Assembly (NCBI GenBank): GCA_937930535.1
Contig: CALGKJ010000016.1
Span: forward strand, 1 to 64,000
Reading direction: 5' to 3'
Source: an uncultured Clostridia bacterium
Lineage (GTDB): Bacteria; Bacillota; Clostridia; Lutisporales; Lutisporaceae
DNA: 64,000 bases
Below the pieces are notes generated by a model, which saw nothing but the letters and a program-made list of their open reading frames with translations, was not told where the DNA came from and searched no databases. This document shows positions 1 to 8,630 of the stretch, in pieces. Position 1 is the stretch's first letter. Every line of letters starts with the position of its first letter. The position numbers were made by a program, and so were the translations under genes.

Positions 1-21
1 ATGATATTTTTCCAATCGATT

Positions 22-156
22 TTAGTTTTTTGCAAAATCCATAAAAAGCTTGATATATTTCCAACAGAGTTCATAAGTGAACTCAAAATTTTGTATAATA
101 TCTGCCTGTATTACTTCCTTCTTTAATATTATTTTACCAAATTTGCTGATGATATT
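22..156 (-). pseudogene. Fragment of HI0074-type nucleotidyltransferase substrate-binding protein
   Basis: An open stretch of about 44 codons reads on the minus strand and ends in TAA at 22-24. Its core, IIQNFEFTYELCWKYIK, resembles the signature helix of the HI0074-type substrate-binding partners of small MNT nucleotidyltransferases (V-I-Q-R-F-E-F-T-Y-E-L-A-W-K). Full members have about 130 residues and continue well beyond this helix. Here the frame stops about 13 residues after it, and an in-frame TAG lies just upstream at 157-159. No start codon or ribosome-binding site is visible. I read it as a decayed fragment of a HEPN/MNT toxin-antitoxin-type gene. The family call rests on motif memory only. 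Confidence 0.4.
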
Positions 157-195
157 CTATATTGTTGTATTTATATAAACAAAATAAGCAGATCA

Positions 196-690
196 TCACA
201 TAACCTGCCTATCACGTTTATTTCTATTCCTTCTAATATGCACCACAATTGTATAGGTAAAAATCCCAAGCACTACACCTGCACCATCAATAAATACATC
301 AGACAGCTTGCCATCACGCCATGGGATAAAGGTCTGATGATATTCGTCCAGTATGGCATATATCATTGGTATTAAAAACGCCAGTATATATGCAAGCTTT
401 TTATACTTTTTATTTCTTGCAATGGCTGTCAAAATCAAAAGTGATAGTACAAAGTACTCCAATACATGCCCCGACTTGCGAATTACAAACTCTATTGTAT
501 TAACTCCCTGCCTGCCGCTCTTTAGTGAATCAGGCAGCAGCTTGACTGTTTGCTGTACTGCTTTAGCTATGTTTTTACTTCTTCCCCCGGAAACTGTACC
601 TTCCTCTGCTGAAAATCTATAAATTACTGCCATCCAAAGTATAATTAACAGCCATGGTATCAGTTTTTTGAAACTGCGATTTTTTTTCAC
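196..690 (-). CDS. VanZ-like family membrane protein
   Basis: This 164-residue protein has about four membrane segments (roughly residues 9-27, 76-93, 97-115 and 137-155). It has the VanZ-like pattern of a K-S-G-H motif before the second segment (RKSGHVLEYFVL) and an acidic D-E-Y-H-Q motif followed by F-I-P-x-R-D-G (near residues 114-127). VanZ-like proteins are small membrane proteins of mostly unknown biochemical role, first noted beside glycopeptide resistance genes. It lies downstream of the polysaccharide operon, 140 bp after the CpsD-like kinase gene, with a dispersed repeat between them. It could be the last gene of that operon or separately expressed. Confidence 0.8.
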   Translation of the reverse strand: MKKNRSFKKLIPWLLIILWMAVIYRFSAEEGTVSGGRSKNIAKAVQQTVKLLPDSLKSGRQGVNTIEFVIRKSGHVLEYFVLSLLILTAIARNKKYKKLAYILAFLIPMIYAILDEYHQTFIPWRDGKLSDVFIDGAGVVLGIFTYTIVVHIRRNRNKRDRQVM

Positions 691-770
691 TATATCACCT
701 GCACTTGTTGTTATTTATAATTCACTTGCTATAGAAATTATAAACTATGTAAATTTCTGTGTAAAGTGCA

Positions 771-828
771 TATAGGGAACCAACTATAAAAGCTGGAATA
801 ATCTAAGTTTTGAGCTAAAAACCTATAG
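771..828 (-). repeat. Dispersed intergenic repeat, family B (partial copy)
   Basis: Read on the minus strand, this segment starts CTATAGGTTTTTAGCTCAAA, then shows a TTATTCCA block and a GGTTCCCTATA end. The same blocks appear in the complete 105-bp copies at 47852-47956 and 48504-48608. This copy has lost most of the second hairpin. It lies between the vanZ-like gene and the kinase gene. Confidence 0.6.
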
Positions 829-829
829 T

Positions 830-1570
830 TTATCTATTAAACAATTTCCATTTTTTCTTTTTGTTTTCCTTTTTTTCATCATGCTCTTCGTCATAATAAT
901 AGCAGTTATTATATTTATTTTTATTGCCGCTGGTCTTTCCTGAAACCTTATTAAGTACTACGCCTAGTATATTGGCATTTACACGCTGTAGTATCTCCTT
1001 TGCTCTTTGTGCTGCCGCTATTTTTACCTGTCCTGATGCTGTTACCAGTATAGTGCCATCTGCAATGGTAGCAAGTATAGCTACATCAGTTACCACTTCA
1101 ATAGGCGGGGCATCTATTAGTACAATATCAAAATCCTGCTTGGCACTTTCGATTAGGTTTCTCATAGCGTTTGATGTAAAATACTCAGATGGGTTTTGTA
1201 TTGTAGGTCCTGAGGTAAGTACACTAAAGTTCTCCATTATTTCTGTAGTAACGCTTTCTATATAGTCCTCATGGTGAGCGAGTATCTTTGACATACCGCA
1301 TTTATTAGGAAGATCCAAAGGTTGATGTACCATAGGTCTTCTTAGATCTGCATCCATTACGAGTACCTTACTGCCGGATTGTGCAAATGCTATTCCCAGA
1401 TTCATAGTAGTAGTGGTTTTGCCTTCTCCGGGTCCTGCGCTAGTAACTACTATGGTCTTTATAGGCTTGTCTACACTGCAAAACTGTATATTTCTTCTAA
1501 GCGTTCTATATGACTCTGCTATAGGTGACTTAGGGTCTGTATAAGTGAGCATATATCCTCTTTCTGACAT
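830..1570 (-). CDS. CpsD/CapB-type tyrosine-protein kinase
   Basis: This is a cytoplasmic BY-kinase that partners a Wzz-like membrane protein to control polymerisation and export of surface polysaccharide. The P-loop GPGEGKTTTT lies about 46 residues from the chosen start. The Walker A' motif VLVMDADLRRP and the Walker B strand IVLIDAPP follow in family order. The C-terminus carries a tyrosine cluster (YNNCYYYDEE) then a lysine-rich tail, as expected for autophosphorylating BY-kinases. I chose the ATG at 1568-1570 because AAAGGAAG lies before it; an upstream ATG would add 7 residues. The gene follows the Wzz-like gene by about 45 bp. No PHP-type tyrosine phosphatase gene is present in the window. 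Confidence 0.9.
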   Translation of the reverse strand: MSERGYMLTYTDPKSPIAESYRTLRRNIQFCSVDKPIKTIVVTSAGPGEGKTTTTMNLGIAFAQSGSKVLVMDADLRRPMVHQPLDLPNKCGMSKILAHHEDYIESVTTEIMENFSVLTSGPTIQNPSEYFTSNAMRNLIESAKQDFDIVLIDAPPIEVVTDVAILATIADGTILVTASGQVKIAAAQRAKEILQRVNANILGVVLNKVSGKTSGNKNKYNNCYYYDEEHDEKKENKKKKWKLFNR

Positions 1571-1614
1571 GGCGCAACTTCCTTTCAGCATAACAAATAT
1601 ATATATTAAAAAAA

Positions 1615-2280
1615 CTATTCTAAGAAATCAGATATGTTACCTATTACAATAAGTCCCAGATGTTTTTGTATATCCTCTGGTGTTTTGACAGTACTGTCCA
1701 GATATTCTATAAGCAGTACCGCACCTACACCTGCCATAAAGCCCAGTACAAATGAAATAGCGATATTCAGCTTTTTATTTGGTTTTATCGGTGCTTTGGG
1801 CATTACGGCAGCATCAATAACCTGGATATTTACAGCGTCTATAAGCTCTATTGCCTTACGCTTAAATACCTCTGCAAACCGATTGGCAACAAGCACTGCA
1901 AGAGCAGGATCATTATTCTGAACTGTTATCTCAATAATACGGGTATCCCCTCTTTGAGTAACATTTATCAGACCTGCCTCAGCGTTATTTTTAAGCTTAA
2001 GCTCAGAAACAACAATACCTCTTATTAATCTGCTTTTAGCAAATTCTATATAGTCTTTTACAAGCTGTCCGCCCATGAGTAAATCCTGATAAGCCACGTC
2101 TTTTGTTTGAGCACTAACCTTTGTACCTACATACAGGGTTGTGTTTACCTGATATATGTTATCCAATAACATAAAGGTTGAAATTACAGACGTACCTGTT
2201 ACTAATATTGTTACTGCAACTATTATCCAAACCCGCTTTTTTAGTATATTTAAAAAATCCGTTATAATTATTTCTTCCAT
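1615..2280 (-). CDS. YveK/CapA-type chain-length determinant (Wzz family)
   Basis: This Wzz-family protein has an N-terminal cytoplasmic helix, a membrane segment (VWIIVAVTILVTGTSVIS), an extracytoplasmic domain of about 130 residues, and a second membrane segment ending in GAVLLIEYLD. A proline-rich stretch (MPKAPIKPNKK) precedes the second segment, as is typical. In Gram-positives such proteins act as membrane activators of the separate CpsD kinase encoded just downstream, and help set polymer length. I take the ATG at 2278-2280 because GAGAGG sits just upstream; the longer frame lacks such a site. The short cytoplasmic tail (DSTVKTPEDIQKHLG) fits the two-component arrangement. Confidence 0.88.
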   Translation of the reverse strand: MEEIIITDFLNILKKRVWIIVAVTILVTGTSVISTFMLLDNIYQVNTTLYVGTKVSAQTKDVAYQDLLMGGQLVKDYIEFAKSRLIRGIVVSELKLKNNAEAGLINVTQRGDTRIIEITVQNNDPALAVLVANRFAEVFKRKAIELIDAVNIQVIDAAVMPKAPIKPNKKLNIAISFVLGFMAGVGAVLLIEYLDSTVKTPEDIQKHLGLIVIGNISDFLE

Positions 2281-2436
2281 AGCAAACCTCTCAAAATTTA
2301 TAGCATAGTTTGTAAGTGTGAACATATATATTACGTGAATTATATCATAAAAGAATTACTATTACTATGGTGCTTGAGTATGTATAAAGCTTGATACATA
2401 GGAATTCCCTCTATCTTAATTGTCAGTATGCAATGT

Positions 2437-2829
2437 CTATTCCTTAAATCCCAGCTCTTCCTTTATTTTTGTCGTAGATATTTCGGGTGTTCTTTCCAGA
2501 TAAACAACCTCACAGTGATCCTTAAGGAAATCGAATTTACCTTTCCAGTCGTTTCCCATGACAAACACATCTACTTTAAATTCTTTAACATCCTCAACCT
2601 TTTGTTCCCAATCATTCTCTGGTATAACCAAGTCTACGTAGCGGATTGATTCAACCAGCTTTTTTCTCTCTTCATAAGAAAAATAGCATTTCTTTCCTTT
2701 AACTTCATTAAATTCGTTGGTGGATAGTGCAACTATCAAGTAGTCACCCTGCTGTCTAGCTCTTTTTAATAGGTTTATATGTCCGTAGTGAAGCAAATCA
2801 AAGGTTCCGTAGGTGATTACTTTTCTCAT
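2437..2829 (-). CDS. tagD: Glycerol-3-phosphate cytidylyltransferase
   Basis: It makes CDP-glycerol from CTP and sn-glycerol 3-phosphate. The HxGH nucleotidyltransferase motif is present (H14-Y-G-H17), as is the C-terminal signature RTPEISTTKI, close to the R-T-x-G-I-S-T-T of TagD. The length of 130 residues is normal for the family. Its start overlaps the stop of the LicD-family gene as ATGA, so the two are translationally coupled. No TagF-type polymerase is in the window, so the CDP-glycerol is more likely used to decorate the glycan than to build a teichoic acid here. The substrate assignment is by family; a related alditol is possible. Confidence 0.9.
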   Translation of the reverse strand: MRKVITYGTFDLLHYGHINLLKRARQQGDYLIVALSTNEFNEVKGKKCYFSYEERKKLVESIRYVDLVIPENDWEQKVEDVKEFKVDVFVMGNDWKGKFDFLKDHCEVVYLERTPEISTTKIKEELGFKE

Positions 2830-3653
2830 TTTTTATCCTCCTCAAATTCAATTCTGATTATTTTGTGCCGTCCCTTTCTCTTGTTTTCCGGCGGAGGGGT
2901 CATATAATCTCCATAGAAATAGGTAAGGTAATCCTTATAAGCCTTAAAGCAGGATAGTTCATGTTTTTCAAATTGAATACTTGTAAGATTGGTCATCCAG
3001 CTTTTTTTTATAGATTCCTTCCAATAGCCGTATGCTCCTCCAAAGGTAACGACGTACTCAGAATCATGGGAATTATATTTTATCTGCTGCTTATACAGCA
3101 TTTTCTTTACCTGTCCTATTGTCAACAACTTGGTTATCAGGTTTACAGCTTTGTAAATGAATTTTTTCAGCTTTTCATTTTCCTCCCAGACCTCGTATTT
3201 AAGCTTTATCAGCAATATTCGTTTTAGTATATAGGTAGCTCTGTTTTGATGCTTTTGCCTAGAAATACTGCTTGGTACGTTATCAAAGGGGAATATGTCA
3301 ATGTATACTCCATTATGCAAATCTGATTTCGAAGAATTATGCTCAATAAACCTTGTACCGTTTTTTCTCAGCTTTGCAATAGGTAAAGCAAAGCCCGGAT
3401 CTGTTTCCCAAGTCTGTAGAAAATACTCATCCTTAAGCTCGGTTTTTGCCACAGCAACAAACTTATCATAGTCTTTTCTTAACATTCCAATGTCCAAATC
3501 ATCATCCCAGGGTATGAAGCCTTTGTGTCTGACTGCCCCTAACAGAGTTCCAGCAATCAAAGAATAATTGATTTGGTGTTTTTCGCATATTCTTTTTACC
3601 TCTAATGCCATTTCCAGTTGTACCTTATGTACTCGTTCCATTAAAATATCCAT
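2826..3653 (-). CDS. LicD-family phosphotransferase
   Basis: LicD/fukutin-family enzymes transfer a phospho-alcohol (phosphocholine, or phospho-alditol from a CDP donor) onto a glycan. The family signature is clear: AGTLLGAVRHKG (residues about 34-45), then IPWDDDLDIGM (about 47-57), whose aspartates bind metal. The 275-residue length is typical. The coupled tagD gene implies CDP-glycerol as donor, so I infer that it adds glycerol phosphate to the polysaccharide repeat unit. It has a good GGAG site upstream and begins 27 bp after a glycosyltransferase gene. Confidence 0.88.
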   Translation of the reverse strand: MDILMERVHKVQLEMALEVKRICEKHQINYSLIAGTLLGAVRHKGFIPWDDDLDIGMLRKDYDKFVAVAKTELKDEYFLQTWETDPGFALPIAKLRKNGTRFIEHNSSKSDLHNGVYIDIFPFDNVPSSISRQKHQNRATYILKRILLIKLKYEVWEENEKLKKFIYKAVNLITKLLTIGQVKKMLYKQQIKYNSHDSEYVVTFGGAYGYWKESIKKSWMTNLTSIQFEKHELSCFKAYKDYLTYFYGDYMTPPPENKRKGRHKIIRIEFEEDKK

Positions 3654-3680
3654 AAAACTCCTACCTTTACTTTTTATGTA

Positions 3681-4955
3681 TTAAACTTTTGCATCCTGCT
3701 TGTTTACTGTAACCATCTGCACTATCAGCTCTGCTGTATATTTTGGACTGGCATCTTTAAATAAGCCTTCAACCTCTGCAAAGGGTATGTATGAGGCATA
3801 ATTTTCTCTGCAAAACTTATCAAAATTCCTTGCATTTTCAGTGATTCGCTCATAATCCTGTTTAAGGCATAGTGCCAGTGGATATTTATTTAATATTTTT
3901 AAATTAACATCATTATCAGCGCTATAAAAATGCACTATAGGCTTTCCGTAAGACATGTATTCAAATATCTTGCTGGACATCTGAATGCCCTTAGCTTCGG
4001 CAATGCTAATCAATATATTGCTTTTGGAGACTTCATTGTTTGCAGTCTGCTTGTCAACACTGCCGTGATTTAAGATTTTTCCGGGCATATTATGACTATA
4101 GCTGTCTACTATTTCATTACAATTACCTATAATATAGAAATGCAATACGGCTTCACTGATATCCGTTTTTGTAAATAGCTCTAATAGATATTCTGGAGTC
4201 ACATAGTTCTTATACAGCCCGCCAATATATGATATTTTAATCTCATTGTTGTTTACACATGCAGGCGATCCATAATTTAAAACTAATGGATGTTCTATAT
4301 ACCTTATATTATTAATTTCTGGCTGATTATTTTTAAAATGAGTACTTAGGGAGTGCATTGACAGAATAAAATCTGCATCCTGCAATAGCTTCTTTTCCAG
4401 GCTCAGATGCCCTTTTCTTTTAAGTTTTTTATTTAAGTTAAATCTGTGCAGTGTATCACTTTCTACAAATTGATCAAAAAGATATGGTATTACTTTGACC
4501 TTGCTGTTATGTGTTTTTTTATATTTTACAGCCGCCAAAACACTTTCAAAGGGCATACTTGCTGATACTATTACGTCTATAGGCTCTTCAATGCTTTTTA
4601 AGGCTTTCACATATTTTGCTGCAACATCCTTATTGATGGTATATCTGGACAGTAGAGCTTTTACTATTGCTGACAGCTTACATGTATTTAACAGAAACCT
4701 ATAAAGCTTTTTTGAGACTCCTTTTGCAGCATTGATTTTCTTTCCTAAGCTGTCTCTGTTAAGCTTATCCTTTGCGGCGACTCTTATAATTGTTTGGTTA
4801 TTGTAAATTTGCTTATTTGATTGTTCGCAGGTATTCTTCTGACATATAACAGTTACCTTGTGTGACCTTGAAAGCTCATCAGCAACGTTTCCGGCACATT
4901 TGCCAACAGCGGAATAATTAGGATAATAGCTTCCGACAATGAATACAATATGCAC
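3681..4955 (-). CDS. Glycosyltransferase, GT4-like
   Basis: The N-terminus HIVFIVGSYYPNYSAVGKCA matches the opening strand and glycine-rich loop of GT-B glycosyltransferases. Near residue 240 the IKISYIGGLY strand begins the C-terminal Rossmann half. A later stretch (SNILISIAEAKGIQMSSKIFEYMSYGKPIVHF, split by its loop) has the E-Y-M-x-x-G-K-P-I acceptor/donor-site pattern of GT4 enzymes. The start is taken as GTG at 4953-4955, behind an excellent AAGGAGGTGAG. This leaves a 4-bp gap after the flippase gene instead of a 26-bp overlap. Sugar specificity cannot be read from the sequence. Confidence 0.78.
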   Translation of the reverse strand: MHIVFIVGSYYPNYSAVGKCAGNVADELSRSHKVTVICQKNTCEQSNKQIYNNQTIIRVAAKDKLNRDSLGKKINAAKGVSKKLYRFLLNTCKLSAIVKALLSRYTINKDVAAKYVKALKSIEEPIDVIVSASMPFESVLAAVKYKKTHNSKVKVIPYLFDQFVESDTLHRFNLNKKLKRKGHLSLEKKLLQDADFILSMHSLSTHFKNNQPEINNIRYIEHPLVLNYGSPACVNNNEIKISYIGGLYKNYVTPEYLLELFTKTDISEAVLHFYIIGNCNEIVDSYSHNMPGKILNHGSVDKQTANNEVSKSNILISIAEAKGIQMSSKIFEYMSYGKPIVHFYSADNDVNLKILNKYPLALCLKQDYERITENARNFDKFCRENYASYIPFAEVEGLFKDASPKYTAELIVQMVTVNKQDAKV

Positions 4956-4959
4956 GCCC

Positions 4960-6369
4960 TCACCTCCTTGAAAAGTATTTTGCAAATTTGCTTAGGGTTT
5001 TTATCTGGCTGATCAAATATATTAAATACACTGCTGTATAGCATATAAAGCCTAGTGACAGGCTTGTCTGATATGCAAATAAAATAAAAATTATCATACC
5101 GCAGGCTTCTATTATAATATTAAAATTCTTGGCAATTGACAGGGTTTTCTTTAAGTATATTTCTGATAAATATAGTCTGGTGCTCATTGCAATAAAGGTG
5201 CCCAACGCCACCATTAAAACTGAGCGGTTTGCCGCATACAAGGAAACAACTAAGACAACCGCCATTAAAAGCCCTGCAAGGTTTGCATTAAGCATTGCTT
5301 TTTCTTGGCGAAGCAGCTTATAAAAGGGGTTAATAAGTATTTGCATTTTGGTTTGGGTAAACACAATAACAAATATTATGGGTAAATAATCAAATATCTG
5401 TATATATTCAAGCATTACCCTAGCGATAAATATTCGCAATGGAAAATAAGCTATCAGCAACCCAAATACCAGTATACCAAGAATCTTATTTAATTCTTGA
5501 AAGTAATTTGCATAGCGGTTATCGTCAAGCCTGTTAAGGGTAGGGTATATGACTAATCCTATTGCAGAAATAAAAACCAAAACCAGATTAATGGTGGAGA
5601 TTGCAAAGGAATAGGTTCCATAAACCTCTACACTGTCAAAACGCTCTACCATAAACCGCCCAAAGCCCAAAACAAGCATTCCGGCAAAGTTTGCAAGCAT
5701 CAGCTTAATACCTACAGCTACATTTTCCAAGGACTCCTTTATGGCTGTTTGCAGGCTGCATCCCTTTCCAAACAGCAAGTCCCTGCATGAATATGTCATA
5801 AAAGCCAATACCAAAAGCTTTGAAAATGTGTCTCCAATAACCACTAATATAAATTGATTAGTCTTAAGAAAAAATACCAGCAGTATTATTAGAAGCACAA
5901 CTACTTTATCTAAAACTGTATAAAAGCTGTATTTTTTAAGCTGGTTGGTAACTTGAAGTATATAAATCAAAACTCCTGATAATCCAGCAATAGGTATGTT
6001 AAGGGAAGCCCAAAACATAGCCGTCTGCTTGCTGGCATCTGGTTCAAAAAATATAAGCAGTGACACCAGTACCATAATCGCTAATTGAACTACAACAAAC
6101 AGCTTAATGCTTGTTCTAAATATCTGCTTGGGCAGATCCTTATAGTCGAACTTTCCGTACTTAAGGTATATACCGTCATTAAAGCCCAATGCAAATATTC
6201 CTACATAGGACATATATAATAGGTATACCTGCCAATAGCCAAAGCTTCTGACACCTAAAAGTATGGGAAGTATTAGTGCTCTGGCAATTCCTAGGACAAA
6301 GCTTGCAGACTGTGCCGCCAGCACAAATATTGAGTTTTTTAGTCCGGTTTTAATTACTTGATTTTCCAT
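4960..6369 (-). CDS. Wzx-type polysaccharide flippase
   Basis: This 469-residue protein is almost entirely membrane helices, about 12 to 14 by eye, as in the MOP/MATE polysaccharide transporters. Such proteins move undecaprenol-linked repeat units across the membrane. The N-terminus (SIFVLAAQSASFVLGIARALILP) resembles the first helix pair of Wzx proteins. Its neighbour upstream is a Wzy-like polymerase, which supports a Wzx/Wzy-dependent pathway. Flippases diverge strongly, so the family call rests on topology and context. Confidence 0.82.
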   Translation of the reverse strand: MENQVIKTGLKNSIFVLAAQSASFVLGIARALILPILLGVRSFGYWQVYLLYMSYVGIFALGFNDGIYLKYGKFDYKDLPKQIFRTSIKLFVVVQLAIMVLVSLLIFFEPDASKQTAMFWASLNIPIAGLSGVLIYILQVTNQLKKYSFYTVLDKVVVLLIILLVFFLKTNQFILVVIGDTFSKLLVLAFMTYSCRDLLFGKGCSLQTAIKESLENVAVGIKLMLANFAGMLVLGFGRFMVERFDSVEVYGTYSFAISTINLVLVFISAIGLVIYPTLNRLDDNRYANYFQELNKILGILVFGLLIAYFPLRIFIARVMLEYIQIFDYLPIIFVIVFTQTKMQILINPFYKLLRQEKAMLNANLAGLLMAVVLVVSLYAANRSVLMVALGTFIAMSTRLYLSEIYLKKTLSIAKNFNIIIEACGMIIFILFAYQTSLSLGFICYTAVYLIYLISQIKTLSKFAKYFSRR

Positions 6370-6382
6370 TTAAGCTTCCACC

Positions 6383-7633
6383 TTATAATTTCATATATGG
6401 ACTTTCCGGCAGTCTGTTTTTTATAATATTTTCCTCATTGGGATATCTGCCATTTAAGATCATTGCTCTTATTTTTCTGTTGTATATAAAGGAAAAGTAG
6501 AAACAAATATTTGCCGCCGTAAAGGTGGTTGCTCCCGTAATCAAGCCAAAGTATACAAGGGCAAACACTTTTTGAAAGCCTTTACCTCTTCTGACAATAT
6601 CACCGAACAGATACAGTAAAAGTATACATCCTAAAATACCATTGCAGTAAAGGGTATAGGAAAGGCTGTTGAAATATACATCCTTTGGAACATTGCCATA
6701 CCCCATACCAATAAGCTTATAGCTATTTGGCAGCATTAAGAAGTACATGTACCCTCCCATACGACCTAAAAACGCATTTCCGCCGCCTTCCTTGTTATCT
6801 GTAAATACCCTTTCAAGGGGTTTTGCAAGGATCTCGCTTTTCATCAAAACCGGTACAGAAACAACACCCACAGCTAATATTAAAAATAGTATAAGTATTT
6901 TTTTAGGGTTTAGTTTCGTTAAAACCAACCGGCTTAAAAGCCAAAATGCCCAGATACAGAATAAAAGCAGAATACCTTGTCCCGAGCCTGACAGCAGTAT
7001 TCCGATGGACACAAAAACGGCGTGCTTCCAATTATGGATCAGCTTCTTTTTGTCCCAGCCGAATATACTCAGGCATAAATACAGCAGTGTATATTGGCAG
7101 AAGGATGACGGTTCAATAAAAAATGCTGTGGGGCGGTAAAAATGCTTTGCTAAGTTACTATAATCTATTTCAGAATAGGCTTCATATGATACTAAAGACA
7201 AAAAAGCATTAGGCAGCAAAATTCCAGCACCTTTGTATGCCAGTGTTTGAATAATTATATATGTAACTGCCAAAAGTGTTACTGTTTTTAAGGTTCTAAA
7301 GCCCAAGTCTACGTCTAATAACTCCCTGTTGCCCATAAATACTATCAGGAATATCAGTACAATATATTTACCCAGCCTCAGTACTACTGACATTCCAAAG
7401 CTTTGCTGCATTTGCAAGGATATGAGAGTGCTGGTAACTATATATATGAGAAGCACCATTAATGGTACTATTTTAGACATCTTCCCTTTGCTGGTAATTA
7501 TAATGAAAGCTGACATAGCTATAAATAAAAAGGTTGCTAAATCTATTCCCGGTGCGAGACTCTTATACACAGTCAATACAGGAATAATGGTTACTAAGAT
7601 TGTATATGCTTTTCTTATATTATTAACTTTCAT
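6383..7633 (-). CDS. Wzy-like O-antigen/capsule polymerase
   Basis: This 416-residue membrane protein has about ten predicted helices and a long external loop in the middle, the layout of Wzy and WaaL proteins. The loop contains HFYRPTAFFIEPSSFCQY, similar to the R-x-x-x-x-x-x-E-P-S motif common in Gram-positive Wzy proteins. A second region, FLGRMGGYMYF, precedes further helices. It sits between the flippase and a glycosyltransferase, 1 bp from the latter. It should polymerise flipped repeat units on the outer face. A ligase role cannot be excluded. Confidence 0.78.
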   Translation of the reverse strand: MKVNNIRKAYTILVTIIPVLTVYKSLAPGIDLATFLFIAMSAFIIITSKGKMSKIVPLMVLLIYIVTSTLISLQMQQSFGMSVVLRLGKYIVLIFLIVFMGNRELLDVDLGFRTLKTVTLLAVTYIIIQTLAYKGAGILLPNAFLSLVSYEAYSEIDYSNLAKHFYRPTAFFIEPSSFCQYTLLYLCLSIFGWDKKKLIHNWKHAVFVSIGILLSGSGQGILLLFCIWAFWLLSRLVLTKLNPKKILILFLILAVGVVSVPVLMKSEILAKPLERVFTDNKEGGGNAFLGRMGGYMYFLMLPNSYKLIGMGYGNVPKDVYFNSLSYTLYCNGILGCILLLYLFGDIVRRGKGFQKVFALVYFGLITGATTFTAANICFYFSFIYNRKIRAMILNGRYPNEENIIKNRLPESPYMKL

Positions 7634-7634
7634 A

Positions 7635-8630
7635 CTACCTTCTTTTAATCATTTCAGCCATAACAGCCGAAAGTTTATTTTTATCAAATGGGTTGAAAAA
7701 TAATACATTATTATAGCCATCTAGTATCTCATGTGAAAAATCACAATCTGCTGCAATTATCGGGGTTTCATGCAGTTTTGCTTCAAGCAGGGGCAGCCCG
7801 ACTGTTTCAATATATGATGGGAAAATTAACATGCATTTGGAATAGTATTCAAAAACAGCTTCTCTAGGCAGGCTTCCAACAAACTTAATTGGCAGCTCCT
7901 GGTCTATAACTGTTTTGTACAATTGAACAATATTCTTGTTTTCGTTGCCTTTTAATGTAAAAACCACGCTATAGTCCTTTATTCCCTGCTCTTTAAGCTT
8001 AATGCAGGCATCAATTATTATTTTATGGTTTTTAAAGCTTACTCCGCTTGCAGGATAAAAAAAGGCAGCGAGATTTTCTTTGACCTCACTATATCGCCTT
8101 TTTACTTCAATATTTGTTTCAGGAGGCATTACTTTTATTTTTTCTGGGTCAACACCTAAAAGCTCAGTGCATTTCTTCTTCATCCACTGAGTCTGTACAA
8201 TAACTTTCTGAGCTTTTATGATGGATCTGAAAATACTTCTGCCTAGAATATTTTGATATACCCAAAGCAGCTTATCCTCAAAAATAGAAAAGCGATATTC
8301 TGCCAAGGGCAGTGCATTATGTATAAATACGGTTTGTGGTACTTTTGTATTAGGTATTATAATATTTTGCAAGGATAAAACTTTATCTGCCATAAATCTT
8401 TTAATAAGCTTCGGCGCAACGAAATAATCAAAATACAGCCGATGCAGCCAGCTTTTTTTAATCCAGTGAAAGCGTAATACCTTAATATTGCTGGTATCCT
8501 TCATATCTGGTCTGCTTATGACAAATATATACTCATTGTCTAAATCCGACTTATAGCTGTTATAAAAGTCCTTTAAGACTGACAGCGCACCTCCGCTTTC
8601 AGCCGGAACATCAAATACCATTATCCTCAT
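7635..8630 (-). CDS. Glycosyltransferase family 4
   Basis: The protein has a GT-B fold pattern. It opens with MRIMVFDVPAESGGALSVL, contains the linker FFYPASGVSFKNHKIIIDA at about residue 192, and ends with the GT4 signature FPSYIETVGLPLLEAKLH, where E-T-x-G-L-P-x-x-E-A binds the nucleotide sugar. I prefer ATG at 8628-8630, which has GGAG six bases upstream and overlaps the stop of the epimerase gene as ATGA. The longer frame would need a GTG without a ribosome-binding site. Donor sugar unknown. Confidence 0.85.
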   Translation of the reverse strand: MRIMVFDVPAESGGALSVLKDFYNSYKSDLDNEYIFVISRPDMKDTSNIKVLRFHWIKKSWLHRLYFDYFVAPKLIKRFMADKVLSLQNIIIPNTKVPQTVFIHNALPLAEYRFSIFEDKLLWVYQNILGRSIFRSIIKAQKVIVQTQWMKKKCTELLGVDPEKIKVMPPETNIEVKRRYSEVKENLAAFFYPASGVSFKNHKIIIDACIKLKEQGIKDYSVVFTLKGNENKNIVQLYKTVIDQELPIKFVGSLPREAVFEYYSKCMLIFPSYIETVGLPLLEAKLHETPIIAADCDFSHEILDGYNNVLFFNPFDKNKLSAVMAEMIKRR

